Below are positions 63,257 to 64,000 of a DNA stretch of 64,000 nucleotides, one piece after another (within the stretch, counting starts at the first letter, position 1; every line of letters starts with the position of its first letter). The notes below the pieces were generated by a model. That model searched no databases. It had not been told where the DNA came from and was given only the letters and a program-made list of their open reading frames with translations. Origin of the DNA: Alloacidobacterium dinghuense (GTDB lineage: Bacteria > Acidobacteriota > Terriglobia > Terriglobales > Acidobacteriaceae); assembly GCF_014274465.1 (NCBI RefSeq), contig NZ_CP060394.1, positions 1,178,001 through 1,242,000 of the forward strand. The letters run 5' to 3'. The translations under genes and the position numbers were made by a program.

Positions 63257-64000
63257 TTACCGCTGTGAGATTGGCACGTATTTTGCCGGGTATTCCGGGC
63301 CGATATATTCGGCGCGCGGGCGGATCAGGCGGTTGTCGTCAAGCTGCTCGATGACGTGCGCGGCCCAGCCGGAAATGCGGCTCACGGCGAAGATCGGCGT
63401 GAACAGATCGAGGTCGACGCCGAGCGTGGTGTAGGTCGAAGCTGAATAGAAGTCGACGTTGGCGTTCAGCTTCTTTTCCGACTTGATGTATTTCTCGATC
63501 TTCTGTGACATGTCGAACCACTTGGTGTTCTTCGCTGAGCTGCCGAGGTCTTCTGACATTTTGCGCAGATGCGTCGCCCGAGGATCTTCAGTGTGGTAAA
63601 CCCGATGGCCGAAGCCGGAAATCTTTTTCTTTTGCGCCAGCAGATTCTTCACGTACTCGACCGGATCGGAGCCGTCCTTTTCGATGGCGAAGAGCATGCG
63701 CATCACCGCTTCGTTGGCGCCGCCGTGCAGTGGACCTTTCAGCGCGCCGATGGCTCCAGTGATGGCCGAATGCACATCTGAGAGCGTGGCGGCAATAACA
63801 CGCGCCGCGAAAGTGGAAGCGTTCAATTCATGATCAGCGTGCAGAATAAGGGCCACATCGAGGGCGCGGGTTGCCGTTTCCGAGGGCTTTTCACCAGTCA
63901 GCATCCAGAGGAAATTGCCGGCATGCGAAAGTGACTTGTCGGCTTCGACGACAGGTTTGTCTTTACGAATGCGATCGAACGCAGCGACGATCATGGCAAT
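63257..64000 (-). CDS. gltA: Citrate synthase, C-terminal part (runs off the window)
   Basis: The last 247 codons of a citrate synthase, which condenses oxaloacetate and acetyl-CoA. All three catalytic residues are present: H in GPLHGGANE, H in GFGHRVYHTEDPR and D in NVDFYSAS. The frame is open at the window edge, so the start lies outside. A 2-methylcitrate synthase cannot be excluded from this portion, so the symbol is by best guess. Confidence 0.9.
   Translation of the reverse strand: MAMIVAAFDRIRKDKPVVEADKSLSHAGNFLWMLTGEKPSETATRALDVALILHADHELNASTFAARVIAATLSDVHSAITGAIGALKGPLHGGANEAVMRMLFAIEKDGSDPVEYVKNLLAQKKKISGFGHRVYHTEDPRATHLRKMSEDLGSSAKNTKWFDMSQKIEKYIKSEKKLNANVDFYSASTYTTLGVDLDLFTPIFAVSRISGWAAHVIEQLDDNRLIRPRAEYIGPEYPAKYVPISQR

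Noticed and set aside
1-64000. CRISPR array, rRNA operon or prophage
   Set aside because: No regularly spaced repeats, no ribosomal RNA sequence and no phage structural genes were seen. The Gp37/Gp68 name of the DUF5131 protein does not by itself mean a prophage.

Overview
The window looks like chromosomal DNA of an Acidobacteriota bacterium, probably class Terriglobia. The grounds are inference from content: a very large Oar-type TonB-dependent receptor with an N-terminal carboxypeptidase-regulatory-like domain, many GTG/TTG starts, moderately GC-rich coding DNA, and short dispersed palindromic repeats between genes. There is no rRNA, no complete tRNA and no CRISPR array. I recognise about 47 protein genes.

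Layout. 0.5-5.3 kb: acyltransferase-like protein, queA and polA. 5.3-8.3 kb (minus): DUF2905-xseA-glmM operon. 8.4-12.7 kb: K+-channel-like protein, deoxyhypusine-synthase-like protein, methyltransferase, S1/P1-type nuclease. 12.7-17.3 kb (minus): a tight nucleoside salvage operon cdd-deoA-nupC-pnp-udk. 17.35-22.4 kb (plus, divergent): a receptor-less chemosensory operon cheA-cheW-cheY-cheB-cheR, followed by a long Lhr-type helicase. 27.6-30.3 kb (minus): a PBP1B-type penicillin-binding protein. 30.6-37.5 kb (plus): serine hydrolase with a membrane tail, the ATP-grasp/alpha-E/transglutaminase trio, and a GH105 hydrolase. 37.9-44.6 kb: TonB receptor, then a likely exported amine-metabolism group (Tat flavin amine oxidase, exported RidA, and a convergent Tat aminotransferase). 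44.7-46.5 kb: quinone oxidoreductase and a DinB protein.

46.6-48.7 kb is gene-poor and scarred. A JmjC/cupin_8 gene, an integrase C-terminal remnant and a 3' fragment of a Leu-type tRNA lie between two near-identical inverted 16-bp sequences, which suggests a decayed mobile element. Next come an M1 aminopeptidase and an unusual single protein joining a helix-turn-helix/WYL regulator to an RsbU/SpoIIE-type PP2C phosphatase. 53.9-55.9 kb is an AT-rich two-gene insert: a DUF5131 (phage Gp37/Gp68, three-Cys motif) protein translationally coupled to its partner TcmP. The right end carries mnmA, small membrane and secreted proteins (YceI, RbsD/FucU-like), a candidate orphan immunity protein, a DEAD-box helicase, an IscS/NifS-type cysteine desulfurase, a secreted DinB protein and the C-terminal part of citrate synthase, which runs off the window.

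The best candidates for something new are the HTH-WYL-PP2C fusion, the DUF5131-TcmP pair, and the exported oxidase/RidA/aminotransferase group.
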